This document shows positions 16,394 to 25,068 of a DNA stretch of 63,181 nt, piece by piece. The position numbers and the translations under genes were made by a program. The stretch is from Streptomyces sp. ISL-36 (lineage in GTDB: Bacteria > Actinomycetota > Actinomycetes > Streptomycetales > Streptomycetaceae). Position 1 is the first letter of the stretch, and the number at the start of each line of letters is the position of its first letter. The notes below the pieces were generated by a model, which saw only the letters and a list, made by a program, of their open reading frames with translations, ran no database searches and was not told the origin of the DNA. The stretch spans positions 1 through 63,181 of the forward strand of contig NZ_JAGGOS010000095.1 in assembly GCF_018614205.1 (NCBI RefSeq). Reading direction: 5' to 3'.

Positions 16394-17287
16394 TCAGCGC
16401 CCGAGGAAGGCCGTGATGCGTTCCCGCAGGCCGGCCGGGTCCAGGCCCTGGCCCACCAGGTGCTCCTCCATGCTGCCGTACGTGCGTAGCTCCCGCCGGG
16501 AGACGCCGAGGCCCAGGACGCGATGGGGCGTCTCGGCGAGGGCGTCGTTGGCGGCAGTGGTCGAGGTTCCGGCGAGGTAGGGCTCCACCAGGACGACGTC
16601 GGCGCGGGTCTGGGCGACCGCGTGGCGCAGTGTGTCGGCGTCGAAGGGGCGGATCGTGGTGGCGTAGAGGAGGGTCACGTCGAGGCCTTCGACGGCGGCG
16701 AGGACGTTGTCGAGCATGGGGCCGACCGCGACGACGACTCCGTCACGGCCGTCGCGCAGCGTGGTGAAGCCAGGGGAGACGGGGCGGGCCGAGGCGTTGG
16801 ACTGCAGCGAGAGCCGGACGTAGACGAGGTCGTCGCCCGCGACGGCCCGGCGGAGCAGTGCCTCCGCCTCGTCGGGGTGGCCGGGGACATGGACCGTCCA
16901 GCCGTCGAGGGTGTCGAGCAGGGCGACGTCGCCGGGCGACATATGGGTGAAGCCGCCGGCGGGCCAGTCGTACGAGGCTCCGGCGCTGACGAGGACCCCA
17001 GAGACGCCCTGATGGCCGAAATCCAGCTTGACCTGCTCGAAGGGGCGCTCGACGAGGAAGCTCGCGAAGGTGTGGACGACCGGCCGCATCCCGGTCAGCG
17101 CGAGTCCGGCGCCCGCGCCGATCATCAGCTGCTCCCGGATGCCGACATTGATCACACGATCGGGATGGCGGCGTTCGGCCTGCTGGAAGCCGTCGCTGCT
17201 GATCTCGGCGAGAACGAGCGCGAGGCGGGGATCCTCGTCGAGAAGGCGACTGGTGGTCGAGATGAAGCGGTCACGCATGGTGTCCAT
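16394..17287 (-). CDS. Transketolase, C-terminal (pyrimidine and C-terminal domain) subunit
   Basis: The 297-residue protein has the transketolase pyrimidine-binding fold: NVGIREQLMIGAGAGLALTG near residue 47 holds the ThDP-activating Glu, and FTHMSPGDVALLDTLDGWTV is near 115. A C-terminal transketolase domain follows from about 180. It pairs with the separate N-terminal subunit gene 23 bases upstream. Split transketolases occur widely in actinobacteria and feed the pentose-phosphate pathway or specialised sugar chemistry. Confidence 0.9.
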   Translation of the reverse strand: MDTMRDRFISTTSRLLDEDPRLALVLAEISSDGFQQAERRHPDRVINVGIREQLMIGAGAGLALTGMRPVVHTFASFLVERPFEQVKLDFGHQGVSGVLVSAGASYDWPAGGFTHMSPGDVALLDTLDGWTVHVPGHPDEAEALLRRAVAGDDLVYVRLSLQSNASARPVSPGFTTLRDGRDGVVVAVGPMLDNVLAAVEGLDVTLLYATTIRPFDADTLRHAVAQTRADVVLVEPYLAGTSTTAANDALAETPHRVLGLGVSRRELRTYGSMEEHLVGQGLDPAGLRERITAFLGR

Positions 17288-17310
17288 GGAAGGCTCTCCT
17301 CGGGGGGTGC

Positions 17311-18039
17311 TCAGGCGTGCTTGGGCTCGACACGGGCCACGACGGCGCGGGGCCGCCCCGGGTGCGGGGTGGTGAAGGCGGTGTACAGCGCTTCGTGATC
17401 ACGCCCGTCGACGGTCTCCGCGGACCATCCGGCGGCCTCGAAGCGTGAGGCGATCCCGCCGGGCCAGCCGTGGGTGGCGGAGCTGTTGTCGATCACCAGC
17501 GTGCGCAGCTGCTCCAAGCCCGCGGGCCCGGCATAGGCGAGGGCCTCGTGATTGCTGCCCTCGTCCAGCTCGGCGTCCCCGATCAGCACCCACACCCGTG
17601 GCTCGGTCAGCCCCTGCGCCCGCAGCCCCAGCACGCTCCCGACGGCCAGCGGCAGCCCGTGCCCCAGCGACCCGCTGCCGATCTCGGCGCCCGGCACCAG
17701 CGTCCGGTCGGGGTGGTGCCCGAGGGGCGAGTCGTAGGACCCGAAGCGGGAGAGCAGCTCCTCGGGGAAGAAACCCTTGGCGGCGAGGACGGCGTAGTAC
17801 GCCATCGGCCCATGCCCCTTCGACAGCAGGAACCGGTCCCGCCCTCTGTCCCCGAAGGTCTCGGGCGAGACCCGCAGGACGCGGTCGTAGAGGACCCAGA
17901 GCGCGTCGAGCGTGGAGGTGGCGGCGGGGGAGTGCTTCTCGTCGCCGGTCATGAGCCCCATGAGCCGCTGAAGCCGATCGAGGTCGGGACGGGGATCGCG
18001 CGGGGCGAGGGTGTCTGCCGTGTTCGTCATGCGACTCAC
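17311..18039 (-). CDS. Transketolase, N-terminal (ThDP-binding) subunit
   Basis: The 242-residue protein has the pyrophosphate-binding domain of transketolase: LLSKGHGPMAYYAVLAAKG near residue 75, GSLGHGLPLAVGSVLGL near 120, and the ThDP/Mg motif GDAELDEGSNHEALAYA near 145. The start is the GTG at 18039 with GAGGT 6 bases upstream; an ATG lies three codons later. It forms a two-gene operon with the C-terminal subunit, so the two chains together make one active enzyme. It ends 118 bp left of the tRNA-Pro gene. Confidence 0.9.
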   Translation of the reverse strand: MSRMTNTADTLAPRDPRPDLDRLQRLMGLMTGDEKHSPAATSTLDALWVLYDRVLRVSPETFGDRGRDRFLLSKGHGPMAYYAVLAAKGFFPEELLSRFGSYDSPLGHHPDRTLVPGAEIGSGSLGHGLPLAVGSVLGLRAQGLTEPRVWVLIGDAELDEGSNHEALAYAGPAGLEQLRTLVIDNSSATHGWPGGIASRFEAAGWSAETVDGRDHEALYTAFTTPHPGRPRAVVARVEPKHA

Positions 18040-18157
18040 GGTGCTACCTCGAGCAAGGTTGAGGTCAAGCACGGAAGTGGTTCGTGATCACCCGGGGAAG
18101 TGCGGTATTGTTCTCATGCGCGTTCGGCCGGGGGGAAACCCCAGGTCAGACGGGCAC

Positions 18158-18233
<76 letters not shown>

Positions 18234-18250
18234 CGAAAGAGTCGCAGGTC

Positions 18251-18284
18251 AGGGGACGTTTCAGAGCAATCTGAAACGGCCCCT
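18251..18284 (+). terminator. Terminator after tRNA-Pro
   Basis: AGGGG-ac-GTTTCAGA / TCTGAAAC-gg-CCCCT forms a long stem with a GCAA tetraloop 20 bases past the tRNA. It also faces the convergent integrase gene. Confidence 0.75.
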
Positions 18285-18330
18285 TGATCGTTTCTGGGGA
18301 CCACTTGGGGACCAGTTCACCTTGACCCGG

Positions 18331-19593
18331 TCAGCGGGCCACGACGATCGGGCTGGGCAGCGACCGGGGCGCCCGGAGCACGCTGAGGTGGGCGGTGAGG
18401 GCGGCGCCGGCGGCGGTGATCTGGCGGACGTCGGGGTGCAGGTATCGCTGTGTGGTGGTGAGCGATCCGTGCCCGGCGATCTTGCGTAGGACGTGCACGG
18501 GGACGCCGGCGTCTGCGAGCCAGGTGAGTCCGGTGTGGCGGAGGTCGTGGCGGCGCAGGTGCTCGTATCCGAGCTTGCTGACGACCTCGTCCCAGTGAGT
18601 GGCGTCACGCAGAACGGCGGTGGAGATAGGACCGCCGCGAGGTCCGGTGAACAGGCGGGCATCGGGATCGGGGCCCGCGGCCAGGACGCGCTGCGCGACG
18701 AGCGGCCGGATCTCCTCGATGATGGGCACCTTACGGGCGCGCTTGCCCTTGGTCCCCTTGTCGACCAGACCGCCCGGAGCCGGGGTGGTCTGCCGACGGA
18801 CGGTCCAGATCCAGTCGGTCGTGTCGATGTCCCCGACCCGGCAGCCGGAGACTTCGCCGATGCGGGCAGCCGTACAGGCGGCGAACAGGACGACGTTGCC
18901 CCAGCCTCGGTACTCGCCGTGGGAAGCGGCGACGAGGGCGTCGGCGAGCTTGATGAGCGCCTCCCCGCCGGGCAGGGCCAGCGCTCGCGGGTCGAGGAGC
19001 TCGTCCTCAGCCTGCTTGTACAGCTTCTGCCAGCCCGTCACGCGGGCTGGGTTGATCTTGATGATCCCGTCGCGGACTGCCTGTTCCATGACGCGGACGA
19101 GAACGGCGATGGTGTTCTTGACCGTTGACCGGCTGTGCTCGTCGGTGATCCAGTTCTGTACGGTGCGGTCGACCGCACCGTTGGTGATCATCCGAACCGG
19201 CAGGTGACCCAGCGCGGGCACCACGCGGAGCCTCCACCCCGAGAGGTAGGGGTCGCGTGTTTTCAGTTCAAGGCCTCGCAGCGCGAGTTCCATGTTCGCG
19301 TTGCCGTAGTCGGACAATGTCATCGTGGCGAGCGATGGGTTGATACCGGCTTCGGCGGCCTCGATCAGGCCGGTGAGCCACTCTTGGGCTTCGTCCTCGC
19401 TCTCCTTGGCGGCGGAGAGGGACTTGCGGGACTTGGTCGCCGGGTCCCACCAGCGCACGCGCGCGCGGTATGGAGAGGGGCGGTCGGGGCGGTATTCGAC
19501 GTCGGTCTTGAGGCGGACGCCGATGGGAATGGTTTCGGCGGCGGCTGTAGAGGGGGCTATGACCAAGTCAGGCCGCCTGTTCGGGGTCGACAC
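18331..19593 (-). CDS. int: Tyrosine recombinase (integrase) of the island
   Basis: The 420-residue phage-type integrase has an N-terminal Arm-binding region (residues 20-90), a SAM-like core-binding domain (100-190) and a catalytic domain with AARIGEVSG (Arg I), RRHDLRHTGLTW (His-xx-Arg), IAGHGSLTTTQRYLHP (His and nucleophile Tyr). All catalytic residues are present, so it is probably active. It reads toward attL. The ATG-equivalent start at 19593 overlaps the end of the excisionase gene by 26 bases. It should recombine the 44-bp tRNA-Pro sequence. Confidence 0.92.
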   Translation of the reverse strand: MSTPNRRPDLVIAPSTAAAETIPIGVRLKTDVEYRPDRPSPYRARVRWWDPATKSRKSLSAAKESEDEAQEWLTGLIEAAEAGINPSLATMTLSDYGNANMELALRGLELKTRDPYLSGWRLRVVPALGHLPVRMITNGAVDRTVQNWITDEHSRSTVKNTIAVLVRVMEQAVRDGIIKINPARVTGWQKLYKQAEDELLDPRALALPGGEALIKLADALVAASHGEYRGWGNVVLFAACTAARIGEVSGCRVGDIDTTDWIWTVRRQTTPAPGGLVDKGTKGKRARKVPIIEEIRPLVAQRVLAAGPDPDARLFTGPRGGPISTAVLRDATHWDEVVSKLGYEHLRRHDLRHTGLTWLADAGVPVHVLRKIAGHGSLTTTQRYLHPDVRQITAAGAALTAHLSVLRAPRSLPSPIVVAR

Positions 19594-19882
19594 GGCGGCT
19601 GCGCAGCCAGTGTTCGACGTCGATGGCGCTGTAGAGGATGAGACGACTGGACACGGGGACGAACGGCGGCTCTTGCCGCGGGCGGGCCGTACGCCAGCGA
19701 CGAAGCGTGGAGGGATCGACGTTCAAGATGCCTGCGAGCTCATCCGTCGTGAGCCATTTGCCGGCGGCCAGATCGGAGGAAACGTTTCGTCCGCTCTTGG
19801 TCAAATCATGGGATGTCATGAGGTCCTTGTGACGGTGCAGAACGCCGATGTAGCGCGTCGGTGCATGAGGCAGGTCGGTCAC
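19568..19882 (-). CDS. xis: Excisionase / helix-turn-helix protein of the island
   Basis: The 104-residue protein carries a MerR/HTH_17-type motif: WLTTDELAGILNVDPSTLRR near residue 43, ending with YSAIDVEHWLRSRRV. This is the classic actinobacterial recombination directionality factor placed just before the integrase. An ATG at 19819 (start MTSHDLTKSG) is a possible alternative start. Overlap with int implies translational coupling. Confidence 0.85.
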   Translation of the reverse strand: MTDLPHAPTRYIGVLHRHKDLMTSHDLTKSGRNVSSDLAAGKWLTTDELAGILNVDPSTLRRWRTARPRQEPPFVPVSSRLILYSAIDVEHWLRSRRVDPEQAA

Positions 19883-20190
19883 GCTCCCCTGCTCGGAGGA
19901 ATGGTGGGACGACGACCATAGGGGGAATGGTCAGAAAGTCCAGCGAAGGACCGCCTGATTCGCGCACGGAGAACGACTAATTGAGCGTCGCCTGATTCGA
20001 GAACCGCATGCGAGGCCTCGACCTGCGGCTCGCTGACGGACCACCGCGCCCCAACTCCGGGCCCTGGCAGCCAAACCCGGGATGGAAAGGGGCGGCGTCG
20101 GAAGACGAGGGTGAAACCGTTGCATGAGCTGGCGAGAACCGTTCGGCTAGCGGACAGGGATGTGGCGGTCGAGGTTCGATCATCCGCACG
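19883..20190. other. Non-coding leader of the xis-int operon
   Basis: No gene is supported here. The region should include the promoter of xis-int (minus strand). ORFs seen here have no coding character. Confidence 0.35.
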
Positions 20191-20215
20191 ATCCCCGGTT
20201 TCGGAAACCGGGGAT
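20191..20215. promoter_or_regulatory. 25-bp perfect palindrome upstream of xis-int
   Basis: Arms ATCCCCGGTTTC and GAAACCGGGGAT flank a single G, a perfect 12-bp inverted repeat. It is followed by TATATT (20223-20228), a possible -10 element on the plus strand. The shape suits a dimeric repressor; the binder is unknown. Confidence 0.55.
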
Positions 20216-20221
20216 TCTCCG

Positions 20222-20461
20222 CTATATTCCGCCCCGGATCGGCTGCATGGTGATGTGAATTGACGATCGAGCGGGCGGGCGCCGGCCATGGAACTTTCGA
20301 CCTTCGGCTTTCAGGGGCCACCACAGGTCAAGCGCTTCGGCCCCGGTTCCGACGGTGAAGATCAACAGGACTACGACTTCCCACGAGGAAATCTTCTTGA
20401 AGTCCTCGCCCTCAACGCGCTGACCTGCGCGGATAGCCGTGTGAGGTGTGCTGAGCTGCAA
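20222..20461 (-). CDS. Possible small membrane protein (weak)
   Basis: This 79-residue ORF contains KKISSWEVVVLLIFTVGTGA followed by EALDLWWPL, one transmembrane-like segment with plausible codon use. The start would be a TTG at 20461 with no good ribosome-binding site, and an 8-bp-arm palindrome AGCTGCAActTTGCAGCT (20454-20471) covers that point. It could be a remnant of a longer gene. I do not recognise it. Confidence 0.25.
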   Translation of the reverse strand: MQLSTPHTAIRAGQRVEGEDFKKISSWEVVVLLIFTVGTGAEALDLWWPLKAEGRKFHGRRPPARSSIHITMQPIRGGI

Positions 20462-20471
20462 CTTTGCAGCT

Positions 20472-20940
20472 TTCAGGGGCTTTCATGATGATGCTGTCTT
20501 ACGCGGTCGATTCTCCCCAGACGCCCCCCAAGGGGGCTTAATTCTCCCCGGATTCTCCCCAGCTGGCACTGCTTCGGTAGGAGCACCGCCCCTGGCCAAG
20601 GCTAGTTCTCGGCTCGGAGAAGCGACTACGCATAGTGTCGGGGGAGGAGCATGACCGTGTGGTGCGTCTTCTGGACGGCCCGTCCCGGCGGGAGCCTTCC
20701 GTGAGCGGCCAGCGGTTCGTGCCCTTGCCGTCCAGAGCGGGGTCGTCCCCGGTTGTCGTTCGAACACGCGCCTGGGTTTCTGAGCAGGGACCCGAAGGAG
20801 TCCGCCGACCAGGATCCCTCTTCGGCCTTCATCGGTTCACTCGGGTGCAGCTGGATCAGTTTTGTTAGGAGCGCTCTTGTCCTGCGGCGCTGTTGGTTGG
20901 GAGGTCGGGGTAGCTCGCCGATCCAGGTGCGCCTGGTAGC
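20472..20940. other. Non-coding stretch with ATTCTCCCC repeats
   Basis: No gene is supported. Three copies of ATTCTCCCC(A/G)G occur between about 20508 and 20562, around a GCCCCCCaaGGGGGC hairpin. Confidence 0.35.
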
Positions 20941-21183
20941 GGTGCTGCGAGTCTGGCTCGCAGAGACGGAAGATCGCTGTGGAGGCCCAGTGCGGCGTCC
21001 ACCAGCCACAGTTGTGCTGCGAGTGCTGGTCGCAGGGACGGCCGAGTGAGTCAGCAGACCCATGCGCAGGAGGTGGTCGCCGTGGTGGTGCTGCGAGCCG
21101 GACTGGCAGAGACAGCGTCGCAGATCCGGCTACTGTGGCGCTGGGCGTAGGGGCCGTAGTGGTGCTGCGAACCGAACTCGCAG
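20941..21183. repeat. Four diverged hairpin repeats with about 74-bp period
   Basis: The motif GTGCTGCGAGnCnGnCTCGCAG recurs with its first arm at 20945, 21017, 21091 and 21165 (spacing 72, 74, 74). In copies 1 and 4 the arms CTGCGAG/CTCGCAG or CTGCGAA/CTCGCAG flank 5-base loops. Translated on the plus strand each unit gives a similar peptide (VVLRxxLAET), but the frame shifts between units. It is therefore either a decayed repeat-protein gene or a hairpin array. Confidence 0.6.
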
Positions 21184-21282
21184 AGATGGGTCCTCCCGGT
21201 ACCCGAGAGGCGCTCCGCTTCGTAGCCGCGGTACAAGGTTGGCGTCCACCTTGCCGCACTCATCCTCTGGCTTCGCTAACCC

Positions 21283-21312
21283 ATCCAAGATCATTTGTCA
21301 GACAGGCCCTAG
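21283..21312. mobile_element. Relic of an IS5-type terminal inverted repeat
   Basis: ACAGGCCCTAG (21302-21312) is identical to the right end of the intact IS at 36771-36781 and is preceded by ATTTGTCAG, as in IS5-like ends. No transposase remains beside it. Confidence 0.4.
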
Positions 21313-21341
21313 CCCTAAGACAGACCCTTGATGGGCCAGGA

Positions 21342-21431
21342 CGGTTCAGCCCCGCGCGGGCGGAGCAGACGCCGAGCCGATCTTGCCGATGTAGTCCTCG
21401 AACGGTTCAGCTCCGCGCGGGCGGGGCGGAC
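21342..21431 (+). CRISPR. Two-repeat CRISPR remnant, type I-E-like repeat
   Basis: Two 29-base repeats (21342-21370 and 21403-21431) agree at 26 of 29 positions, start CGGTTCAG(C)(C/T)CCGCGCGGGC, and are separated by a 32-base spacer. That gives the 61-base period typical of type I-E arrays. The 5' CGGTT, the palindromic CCGCGCGGGCGG core and the terminal GAC resemble known I-E repeats. A further 32-base stretch follows, but a third repeat is not recognisable. No cas genes are in the window. Chance duplication remains possible. Confidence 0.5.
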
Positions 21432-21465
21432 ACGGTGACGACGAAGGCGATGATGCCGAGGGGTC

Positions 21466-22538
21466 ATGCGCCGTGGCTTGTCGAACCCCCAGTTCCGTGT
21501 GTTCCAGAACGGGCGCGAGCTTCACCTGGGCGAGTACTTCACCGACACCGTGACACGGCGCGGGCAGGGCATCCGCTTCGCGAACATGACCCGCCTCGGT
21601 GCCCTGATGGGCGAGGGCTGCACTTTGGTCCTCGACGAACTCGATTTCTCCGACCCCACTCTGGAGGCGGCGTGCCGGGCGCTGTAGTGGTGGTCCCACG
21701 AGCTCGTCCAGGTGAACGCGTATCTGACGACCCAGGACGCTGCCGGCTTCGCGCTGCACTGGGACGACCACGACGTGGTGATCGTTCAGGTGGCCGGCGA
21801 GAAGTCCTGGGAGGTGCGAGGAACGTCGCAGCCGGTACCGATGTACCGGGACGCCGAACCCAACAACACGCCGCCCGATGAGGTGATCTGGAAGGGCACC
21901 CTTCGGGCCGGGGACGTCATGCACATCCCCCGAGGCCACTGGCACCAGGCCACTCGCACGGACCGGGCGGACGGATACAGTCTGCACGTGACGTTCGGCT
22001 TCGTGAAGCGCACGGGGGTGAACTGGCTGGCATGGCTGACAGACCAGTGCCGCCGCGAAGAGGTTTTCCGCACCGACCTGGACCGCTGGGGCACAGCCGA
22101 AGCGCAGGCCGAGCAGATCGCCGCGCTCGCCTCGGCGACCGCCCGCCTGACCGACCGATTCGGGGCCGCCGCGTTCCTCGCGGCCCGGGAGCAGGAATGC
22201 CCAGCCGCCCGGCACGTGCAGACCGCCGGCCTGTTCGGGCCGCCGGCCGCTGTGGTGTGCGTGACGGAGTTCCCGCCGATCCTTGAGCCGGCGGCCATGT
22301 GACCGTCACGGCAGCGGGCAAGCGTCTCACCTTCCACGGCTAAGCCCTGCCCGCGCTGCGCCTGTTCCTCTCCGGCGCGCCGGTGGACATCGAGCAGGCG
22401 GCCATCGAGACCGGCATCGACGCCGGCGAACTTGCCGACATCCTGCTCCGGGAGGGGCTGTGCGCGGAGCTGACCGACGAATTGCGCTCGGGCTGTACCG
22501 GGCTGGTCCCAGCCGCCCTGTCCTCGAACGCGCACTAG
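21466..22538 (+). pseudogene. Broken JmjC/cupin-4 family dioxygenase gene
   Basis: Reading from 21466 gives a JmjC/cupin-4 (ribosomal-oxygenase-like) sequence: FRVFQNGRELHLGEYFTDTV, then an in-frame TAG at 21685. The same frame continues with WWSHELVQVNAYLTTQDAAG and the iron-binding HWDDHDV and RGHWHQATR to a TGA at 22300. A -1 frameshift there, plus a TAA at 22341, separates the rest (LPALRLFLSGAPVDIEQAAI). The N-terminal part before residue 1 of this reading is missing. With three lesions it is a pseudogene. Confidence 0.75.
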
Positions 22539-22579
22539 AAGTCGGCGTTACCGCGGTCGATACGGCCTACAACTACAGC
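22478..22579 (+). pseudogene. Fragment of an aldo/keto reductase
   Basis: A 34-codon stretch reads RIALGLYRAGPSRPVLERAL, then EVGVTAVDTAYNYS, the N-terminal strand and the catalytic Asp...Tyr entry of aldo/keto reductases. It is fused out of frame to the JmjC remnant and breaks off after TAYNYS. Confidence 0.55.
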
Positions 22580-22829
22580 CGGGCCGTGGTCGCTGTACCT
22601 CGGCGATGGTCCGTTGGCAGGGTTCCCACGCCAGGCCCAGGCTCGCCGCGGTGGCCAGGGCCAGCACCAGGAAGGCGAGTCGAAGCCACGGCTGCTGATT
22701 GAACATGTCCGCCGTCATGTCGCCGGCCCCGAAGAGACCGAGCCCGGCGAGCCCGGCGCCCATGTAGGCGATTCGCCGGGTCTGGTAGTGGGCTTGTTGT
22801 TGCAGCCACTCCCAGGTGTCGGCCGTCAC
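22548..22829 (-). CDS. Small two-helix membrane protein, unknown function
   Basis: The 93-residue protein has two hydrophobic segments (IAYMGAGLAGLGLFGAGDM near residue 20 and LRLAFLVLALATAASLGLAW near 50) and a soluble Arg-rich tail. The GTG start at 22829 follows a strong AGGAGGGAGG. I do not recognise it. Its tail overlaps the aldo/keto reductase scrap on the other strand, so the natural C-terminus may have been replaced when that DNA was joined. Confidence 0.5.
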   Translation of the reverse strand: MTADTWEWLQQQAHYQTRRIAYMGAGLAGLGLFGAGDMTADMFNQQPWLRLAFLVLALATAASLGLAWEPCQRTIAEVQRPRPGCSCRPYRPR

Positions 22830-22905
22830 ACCTAGCCTCCCTCCTCATCCACGGGAGGCGACTTCCACCAGCCGTCAATGAAGCGAGAGAACGAGACCAG
22901 AAACC

Positions 22906-23103
22906 GTGGCATCCGCCCAGCGCCTCCATGCACGCCGGGTACTGGTCCTGGTGCCCACCCTGGACCTCCTGGCGCAGATGAGCGCTGCCTGGCGGGCCGG
23001 CGGCCGCGCGATCGCAGCGGCCGTCGTCATCGAGCGGGACTGCACACCCGCCCAGTACAAGGAGCTGGAACAGCGGATCATCCAGCGCACCCACGAGCTG
23101 TAG
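22906..23103 (+). pseudogene. Fragment of a DEAD/DEAH helicase
   Basis: The segment ARRVLVLVPTLDLLAQMSAA, then WRAGG, matches the motif Ia region of actinobacterial helicases with helicase-associated domains. Walker A (before it) and all later motifs are missing, and the sequence continues into unrelated CTPAQYKELEQRIIQ and a stop. It is a scrap produced by deletion. Confidence 0.45.
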
Positions 23104-23205
23104 CCAGGAGACCGGGCCGCGGTGGTCGATAGAGTGATCAGTCGCGGGACGGGTCACCGGTGTCTGGCCGGTGACGGAACGCCCGCCCTGCGCTCCTACC
23201 CCGGA

Positions 23206-24542
23206 TCAGCCAGGACGAGAAGAGCCCCGCGAGCGGCTCTGTCTCGCATGACGCTGTGTGGCGGGCCCGGCCGAGCGGTGTGAGCCAGTCATGGCCAATG
23301 CGCGCATCTCAGCCACGAAAGCGGTTGCAAGTGGGCGGGCATAGGCGCTGTGCGCGTCATCCACGGCGAGGCACAGGGAAAACTGCCCCCCGAACTGCAC
23401 AAGCACCGCACTGATACTCATGCCCGCAGAAAGGTTAGGGACGCCAAGGAGAGACGCGGCGCTGTGGCCATTGACCATCAAATCCTCGGTGCCTTCGCCG
23501 TACCGGGAAAGCTACAGGAGAAGGTAGCCAGTGAGCCGATGCCCATCTGACGAGCAACAAATCGCACCCCGACCCCGCCAAGGCCAGCTAGGTAGTCCAC
23601 GAACCGTGCCAGACCATGCGCGCTGCGCAGTCGCTTGTTGTCATCCATCTGGCGCCCCACCTCGCGCAGCCGCATCATCGGATCAGCCATCTCCAGCGGC
23701 AACCGCACCCGCACACCCGACAAGAAATTGCCCAGCGCATGACGAAACTCCGGACCGCGCAGATCCACCGGTACCGCCGCACATACACGGTCCAGCCGCG
23801 GTCCCCTTCCCAGGAGGCCCGGGCAGGCGTGCACCGCCGAGGTAAAGGCGGCAAGGAAGACGTTGTTGGGCGAAGTACGCCCTTCCGGGAGCGCCTTCCT
23901 GGCCGCGTCCATGACGTCAGCAGGAAAGCTGCTCCACGCCACCGTGCGACCTGAGACCGCCACCGACTCGCTGCACTGGTAACGTCCCGGGCGACGCCCC
24001 AAACCTCGCAGCGCCTGTGCCATCTCCCGGACGCCGCCTGTGGCTGCCGGTACAGCTTCAAGCTCTCGTGGCACGGGTGACACTGATCCCGCTTTGTCAT
24101 CACCCAGCAGACGCATAACAGTGAGCATCGAGGCACCATCCAACAGAGCGTGATGCGCGCGGAGCACCAACGCGAAGTGCCCTGGAGCGGCGTCATGCAC
24201 GACTCGAAGATCCCACAAAGGCCCCCCAGCCACGCGCGGCATACTGCGGCCGATCAGATCGGCCGCCAAGTCCTCCAAGCACTGACCACTTCGCAGGCGA
24301 TCGTGCGCCACATGGCAGGCAACGTCCAGCTCATCCGCAAGACGCCATACGTACGGTCGCCGCAGCCTCCCCCTGGCGTCGGTCTCCATCCGTAGGCGCA
24401 GCCGCGTGACCGGCCCGAGGCGCTGCCGCACTCGATCATTCAACTGCTCAGGTGTCGGCGCAGGGCCTGGAAAGACAGCCACCAACCCGATGGTGGCTGG
24501 AAAGCCTGAGTTCTCCTGCTGCAACGCCAAAACCGCGTCCAC
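23206..24542 (-). pseudogene. WS/DGAT-like acyltransferase, frameshifted (fourth copy)
   Basis: Residues 1-354 (GTG start at 24542) form a WS/DGAT-superfamily protein: TIGLVAVFPGPAPTPEQL at the N-terminus, the intact active site AHHALLDGASM near residue 130, and HALGNFLSGVRVRLPLEMAD near 275. The frame ends at 23478 after FPGTAKAPRI. The expected C-terminal domain continues in another frame from 23481 (MVNGHSAASLLGVPNLSAGM to 23206), overlapping as TTGA. It is either a frameshift pseudogene or, less likely, a split protein. It is related to the three acyltransferases at 29477, 30987 and 33836 but lies on the opposite strand. Confidence 0.75.
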
Positions 24543-24898
24543 AAATATGCATCCTCATGACCTGCATCCTTGGGATAAAGACCATCCGGGTCGGATCGGG
24601 CACGAACAGGATCGAACGAGGACGACCCCGGAGCGCGAGATTCGTAACTCAATGCAGCTTACCATTTTCGTAGAGTAGTAAGCGCTGGAGGCTGCGCGCA
24701 GGCGCGAATTGACTTCGCCGCAACTACCGCCCCCCTCCTCCAGGACTTGCCGTGGCCGGCTTGACCCGATGCCTGCGTGGGAAAGGCACGAGAATGCGTG
24801 GCGAATGCGTCATGCCCCGCCTTCCCCGGCTGCAATAGCAGGACGCCGCAGAGGTTGCCGGGTGTGTCAATTTAACGGCTGATCTTAGTTGTTGAGGT
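24543..24898. other. Non-coding junction region
   Basis: This 356-base stretch is lower in G+C than its surroundings and holds no supported gene. Its right edge may include the end of the IS256-type element whose transposase remnant follows. Confidence 0.35.
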
Positions 24899-25068
24899 TC
24901 AGTTGTTGGCCGGGGGGAGCCAGCCTTCGAAGGCGATCTGGAAGGCGTTCAGGGGTGCCTTCCAGCGCATGGTCCACCTCTTGCGGCCCTTGCCGGTCGG
25001 GTCGAGGCTCATCAGCGCCATGTAGACGCACTTGAGGGCAGCGGTCTCCGACAGGAAGTGGCCGCGAG
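24899..25068 (-). pseudogene. C-terminal remnant of an IS256-family transposase
   Basis: Reading down from 25068 gives HFLSETAALKCVYMALMSLD, then PTGKGRKRWTMRWKAPLNAF, then QIAFEGWLPPANN and a stop at 24899. This is the conserved end of IS256 (mutator) transposases. All the catalytic DDE part is absent; the remnant joins directly to an adenylate kinase fragment. Confidence 0.75.

Noticed and set aside
21685..21687. Reading the in-frame TAG of the JmjC gene as a recoded amino acid
   Set aside because: Two further lesions downstream and a missing N-terminus show simple decay; no recoding signals are seen.
20979..21881. A 300-residue plus-strand ORF over the repeats and CRISPR remnant
   Set aside because: The sequence is low-complexity, changes character across unrelated elements and is out of frame with the JmjC coding region.
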